From: Myxococcales bacterium
GTDB taxonomy: Bacteria > Myxococcota > Polyangia > HGW-17 > SLPX01
Length of the DNA stretch: 5,327 bases
NCBI GenBank assembly: GCA_007131745.1
Contig: SLPX01000341.1
Location: forward strand, 1 to 5,327
Direction: 5' to 3'
Under the pieces are notes generated by a model. That model saw only the letters and a list, made by a program, of their open reading frames with translations, made no database searches and had not been told where the DNA came from. Below are positions 4,050 through 5,327 of the stretch, one piece after another. A program made the translations under genes and the position numbers. Position 1 is the first letter of the stretch, and every line of letters starts with the position of its first letter.

Positions 4050-5270
4050 TTAACAACGATGAGGTTCGAATTTCTCCAGCCGTGTTCCACACATTGCACA
4101 GAATTTCTGTTCCGGCAGTGGGGCCGGCGATCCACAGGATCCGCAACTTACACCGCAGCTGGATTCCGGTCCGCCAACTCCTCTCCCTTCCGAATCAATC
4201 ACCGGAATCACATTGTCCCAGCCGTTCGAGTAGTCAAGCCAACATGACAACTCGGCGTGTGACCGCCAGACTTCCCGGATCTGCCTTCTACGATCGATGA
4301 GACGCTCTAAGAAACTAGGCTGCTGAACTTCCGGAAGATACCTCTTTGCCAACACCATAATGTCGCCGTGGGGTGTTATAACATCGTAATCACTCACTTC
4401 ATCGATGGGCTTGTTTGTTCTTGCGGCCCAGAGGATTTGTTTCCACAGGCTCAGCCAGAGCAACAACTTGTGCGGGTCGACCGTTCCGTTGTGCAATCGA
4501 ACCTCTACCGTGTGGATCTCATCAAGTGGTCTGACGTTGAAGCTCACATAGCGATCATCCCGGCCGCAGCATCTTTCCCAGATGTCGTCGTATGTGCTCG
4601 CCGAAGCCAACGCCGCCCGGTCGAAAACCGTTGATACCGGTCGGCAGTACTCGTTCGGCGCAGTCGTGTCGCACCTCCCCGTTTCAAACCCCGCAATTCG
4701 AGAAGGCGAAACAAGCGTGGCCAGAGCAGGCTCGAAGAGACGAGCAAGACTTATCGCCCTCTTCACCTCTCCAGGTGTCTTGCCCAGCCATCCGAAATGA
4801 ACGTGAGTTCCGGTTCGATAATTCACCTTGAGGTTGAGTTCGTCCATTGCTTCTTCCAGCGCTTCACAAGCTCTGATGATCTCAACAAACCCATCGTAGT
4901 TTGCCAACACCCGGCTCCTAACCTCCCAACCGCAACCGGCATCCCAGCCTACACACCATACGTCGCTCCTTTTCTCTTCCGTAAATTCCGGATGGTCCAC
5001 CCGCGGCGCGACAACATGGGGAGACAACGACTTCACAAGTCCTTTTCGGATGGATTCGGCCATCCTCTTCCACTCCGACAATTCAATGTCTTCCGAAAAC
5101 CCATCAGTAGTCAGTTCGAATTCAACACCAAAAGTCTGATCGTTCAGGTACCAAAGCCCCCTGGCAGCGGGAGGGATATCCGAGCCGGTTCCAATCCAGG
5201 TCGGCGCTCCCTTGGGGTTGAACGCGTGCTTGCGCCGAGTTTTCCTCTCTCCATCCCTCTTTCCGCTCAC
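4050..5270 (-). CDS. Amidoligase_2-family enzyme with C-terminal zinc ribbon
   Basis: The 406 residues from GTG 5270 carry the motif set of the COOH-NH2 ligase-like amidoligases (PF12224; glutamine synthetase/GCS-like fold). These are FGVEFEL (47-53), CGWEVRS (113-119), TGTHVHFG (153-160), RYVSFNVRPL (240-249) and TVEVRLHNGT (254-263). These supply the acidic, His and Arg residues expected to bind ATP-metal and the carboxyl substrate, so the enzyme looks active. Family members are predicted to form amide or peptide bonds in peptide tagging, cell-surface or secondary-metabolite chemistry; the substrate here is unknown. After the catalytic domain a linker leads to a zinc ribbon with C376-x2-C379 and C391-x2-C394, plus extra Cys at 372 and 406. 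The frame stays open upstream from 5271 to the window edge without an ATG. GTG 5270 has only a loose purine-rich ribosome site, so the true start may lie outside the window. No cyclotransferase or ATP-grasp partner is visible; the gene lies about 350 bp upstream of abiEi on the same strand. Confidence 0.87.
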   Translation of the reverse strand: MSGKRDGERKTRRKHAFNPKGAPTWIGTGSDIPPAARGLWYLNDQTFGVEFELTTDGFSEDIELSEWKRMAESIRKGLVKSLSPHVVAPRVDHPEFTEEKRSDVWCVGWDAGCGWEVRSRVLANYDGFVEIIRACEALEEAMDELNLKVNYRTGTHVHFGWLGKTPGEVKRAISLARLFEPALATLVSPSRIAGFETGRCDTTAPNEYCRPVSTVFDRAALASASTYDDIWERCCGRDDRYVSFNVRPLDEIHTVEVRLHNGTVDPHKLLLWLSLWKQILWAARTNKPIDEVSDYDVITPHGDIMVLAKRYLPEVQQPSFLERLIDRRRQIREVWRSHAELSCWLDYSNGWDNVIPVIDSEGRGVGGPESSCGVSCGSCGSPAPLPEQKFCAMCGTRLEKFEPHRC

Positions 5271-5327
5271 AACAACGAACTTCTCTCCCCCCTCCCCAAC
5301 CTCACCACTACCTTGGAAATATCTGCA

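Noticed and set aside
4368..4831. Several 67-88 codon frames on both strands
   Set aside because: They are shadows of the amidoligase gene, whose motifs fix the real frame.
5281..5314. G-quadruplex candidate near the right edge, minus strand
   Set aside because: One run of six and one of four G are followed only by GG pairs, so four runs of three are not available with normal loops.
1..5327. CRISPR array, rRNA, riboswitch or complete insertion sequence
   Set aside because: No regularly spaced repeats, no rRNA signature, no recognisable aptamer and no transposase were seen on either strand.

Overview
The window looks like a chromosomal piece from a moderately GC-rich bacterium. It starts with a tRNA-Ala(GGC) gene that lacks an encoded CCA end and moves into an accessory region. 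The tRNA and the symporter style would fit a deltaproteobacterium-like (Desulfobacterota) host, but nothing here fixes the taxonomy.

Layout, left to right. Positions 1-157 hold a probable tRNA promoter and tRNA-Ala(GGC). Positions 158-369 are non-coding, with a perfect 7-bp inverted repeat and several TGT/ACA palindromes. At 370-2009 on the plus strand is a two-gene transport unit: a 33-residue single-span membrane peptide whose stop overlaps (GTGA) the GTG start of a 513-residue sodium:solute symporter family (SSS, PutP-like) transporter. The longest open frame would begin the symporter at 393, inside the small gene, but Shine-Dalgarno placement and coupling favour 468. Right behind the symporter stop lies a C-rich 9-bp tandem array whose minus strand is a textbook G-quadruplex pattern. 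It is followed by a 64-codon orphan frame without a good start.

The right half is transcribed leftward. At 3702-2560 there is an AbiE-type (type IV) toxin-antitoxin pair. The antitoxin gene abiEi is intact and overlaps the toxin gene by ATGA, but the toxin gene abiEii is broken: its N-terminal ~111 codons and C-terminal ~74 codons are joined out of frame, and the central part of the nucleotidyltransferase is missing. The pair is visibly more AT-rich than the symporter and amidoligase genes, which suggests acquisition. Repeats of an 11-bp element with an inverted partner lie just upstream of abiEi and are candidate AbiEi operators.

At 5270-4050 (minus; frame open to the window edge) is an Amidoligase_2-family enzyme with the expected catalytic motifs and a C-terminal CxxC...CxxC zinc ribbon. 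The spacer between the amidoligase and abiE holds a bulged hairpin flanked by 10-bp direct repeats.

Most interesting points: the coupled micro-protein/symporter pair, the antitoxin left with an internally deleted toxin, the G4/i-motif array, and the zinc-ribbon amidoligase. Nothing in the window clearly amounts to a wholly new system.
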